From Gaiellasilicea sp963784895 (GTDB lineage: Bacteria > Actinomycetota > Thermoleophilia > Gaiellales > Gaiellaceae): a stretch of DNA of 64,000 nucleotides. Positions 63,393-64,000 of this stretch are shown here, piece by piece (position 1 is the stretch's first letter; each line of letters opens with the position of its first letter). The stretch is from assembly GCA_963784895.1 (NCBI GenBank), contig CAWATM010000017.1:1-64000 (forward strand), read 5' to 3'. The position numbers and the translations under genes were made by a program. Below the pieces are notes generated by a model. That model was not told the origin of the DNA. It worked only from the letters and a program-made list of their open reading frames with translations, and made no database searches.

Positions 63393-63626
63393 CAAGGAGC
63401 TGAAGTTGAAGCGACGCCCCGAAGATCAGCATGGGGGAACCCATGGTTCCCCCATGAGCCGCCTCCTTCGCCGCGGCGCTTCTGACGGCGCACTGCTGGG
63501 CTCCCGGGCAACGCCCGGCTCCGCCGGCCGACGGGCTGCTCTTGTAGCGGGTGGCGAAAACCGCTTTCCACCGATCGATCACCTGAGCCGCAAGGAGCCA
63601 ATGTGAAGCTACGCCCGGAAGAGATC
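63393..63626 (+). repeat. Duplicated atpA start region flanking a hairpin-rich insert
   Basis: 63393-63427 (CAAGGAGC..TTGAAGCGACGCCC..) and 63591-63626 (CAAGGAGC..TGAAGCTACGCCC..) are imperfect direct repeats of the SD and first codons of atpA. The insert between them has a perfect 11-bp hairpin (63430-63440 / 63446-63456) and a second CCCGGGC/GCCCGG hairpin near 63502-63515. Confidence 0.7.
63406..63606 (+). other. 66-codon junction ORF between atpH and atpA
   Basis: TTG 63406 has SD AAGGAG and opens M-K-R-R-P-E-D-Q, a near copy of the atpA start M-K-L-R-P-E-E-I. It then crosses the hairpin insert and stops at TGA 63604-63606, overlapping the real atpA GTG (63603) as GTGA. It is best seen as the separated old start of atpA rather than a separate gene. 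Confidence 0.45.
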
Positions 63627-64000
63627 ACGTCGATCCTCAAGTCCAGGATCGAGCAGTACGACGTCCAGACCGACCTCTCCGAGGTGGGCTCCGTGCTTCA
63701 GGTCGGCGACGGCATCGCGCGCGTCCATGGCCTCGAGAACGCGGTCTCGCTCGAGCGGCTCGAGTTCGAGCACGGCGTCGTCGGCATCGCGTTCAACCTC
63801 GAGGAGGACAACGTCGGCGTCGCCCTCTTCGGCGAGTGGCAGGAGGTCAAGGAGGGCGAGCCGGTCAAGCGGACCGGCGCCGTCGTCGACGTCCCCGTCG
63901 GCGATGCCCTGCTCGGCCGCGTCGTCGACCCGCTCGGCAACCCGCTCGACGGGGCCGGCGCGATCGAGTCCTCCGAGCGGCGCCCGCTCGAGTTCAAGGC
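63603..64000 (+). CDS. atpA: ATP synthase F1 subunit alpha (3' partial)
   Basis: The frame from GTG 63603 (SD AAGGAGC) is open to the right edge, giving the first 132 residues. M-K-L-R-P-E-E-I-T-S-I-L-K-S-R-I-E, V-G-D-G-I-A-R-V-H-G-L, G-I-A-F-N-L-E-E-D-N-V-G and G-R-V-V-D-P-L-G-N-P-L-D-G are alpha-subunit beta-barrel blocks (hyphenated). The nucleotide-binding domain is outside the window. The start is separated from atpH by the insertion described above. Confidence 0.96.
   Translation, partial: MKLRPEEITSILKSRIEQYDVQTDLSEVGSVLQVGDGIARVHGLENAVSLERLEFEHGVVGIAFNLEEDNVGVALFGEWQEVKEGEPVKRTGAVVDVPVGDALLGRVVDPLGNPLDGAGAIESSERRPLEFK

Overview
The window is 64 kb of compact, high-GC chromosome (GC judged by eye, not computed). 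Third codon positions are almost all G or C, GTG and TTG starts are frequent, and neighbouring genes often overlap by 1 to 8 bases. The right end, rpmE .. prfA-prmC-tsaC .. wecA-like .. atpI-like-atpB-atpE-atpF-atpH-atpA, is the gene order of Actinobacteria. A split methylmalonyl-CoA mutase, ETF/ETF-QO, a YqhQ-like DUF1385 protein, DUF5995 and many VOC proteins suggest a deep-branching lineage such as Thermoleophilia (Gaiellales/Solirubrobacterales). This placement is inference. No tRNA, rRNA, CRISPR array, insertion sequence or prophage was seen, and no gene-free stretch exceeds 300 bases.

Layout. 1-5.1 kb: the end of a vanadium-haloperoxidase/PAP2-like gene, then a tight five-gene operon (VOC, GST-like, citryl-CoA-lyase-like, PaaK-like CoA ligase, MetE-like) that resembles an undescribed catabolic pathway. 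5.1-9 kb: infA with a degenerate cold-shock-like gene, an alpha/beta hydrolase, a sigma factor with a SnoaL-like tail, VOC and STAS genes. 9-12.7 kb: a drug-export operon (MFS, VOC, ABC ATPase, ABC permease) behind a perfect 12-bp inverted repeat. 12.7-24 kb: a QueA-like gene with a scrambled end, SDR, a NarL-type two-component system, an LLM oxidoreductase, VOC, a CGNR regulator, an M23 peptidase, YqgE, a truncated solute-binding protein and a sensor kinase split from its receiver domain. 24-30.4 kb: a small secreted protein with four ADWSS repeats, then the full trp operon (trpE-G-D-CF-B-A). 30.4-48 kb: fatty and branched-chain acyl-CoA metabolism (thiolase, 3-hydroxyacyl-CoA dehydrogenase, acyl-CoA dehydrogenase, cobalamin adenosyltransferase, both halves of methylmalonyl-CoA mutase, EtfBA, ETF-QO), interrupted by a REC-HD-GYP gene with a flagellar-sigma-type promoter. 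48-64 kb: M48 and DUF4389 membrane proteins, threonine dehydratase, then the translation, one-carbon and ATP-synthase superoperon, cut off inside atpA.

Functional links. Electrons from acyl-CoA dehydrogenase pass through EtfBA to ETF-QO and the quinone pool. Propionyl-CoA products enter the TCA cycle through methylmalonyl-CoA mutase, whose cofactor comes from the neighbouring adenosyltransferase.

Most notable non-gene signals: (1) small open frames inserted at gene junctions (trpE|trpG, two paralogs, atpF|atpH, atpH|atpA) that end on or beside the next start codon, with an obvious duplication of the atpA start; (2) a covarying hairpin repeat of about 70 bp, four copies between 41.4 and 44.7 kb; (3) a palindrome occurring between genes and also inside trpE coding sequence; (4) a near-consensus sigma-28-type promoter; (5) an ETF-QO lacking one expected cluster cysteine; (6) three genes that look frameshifted.
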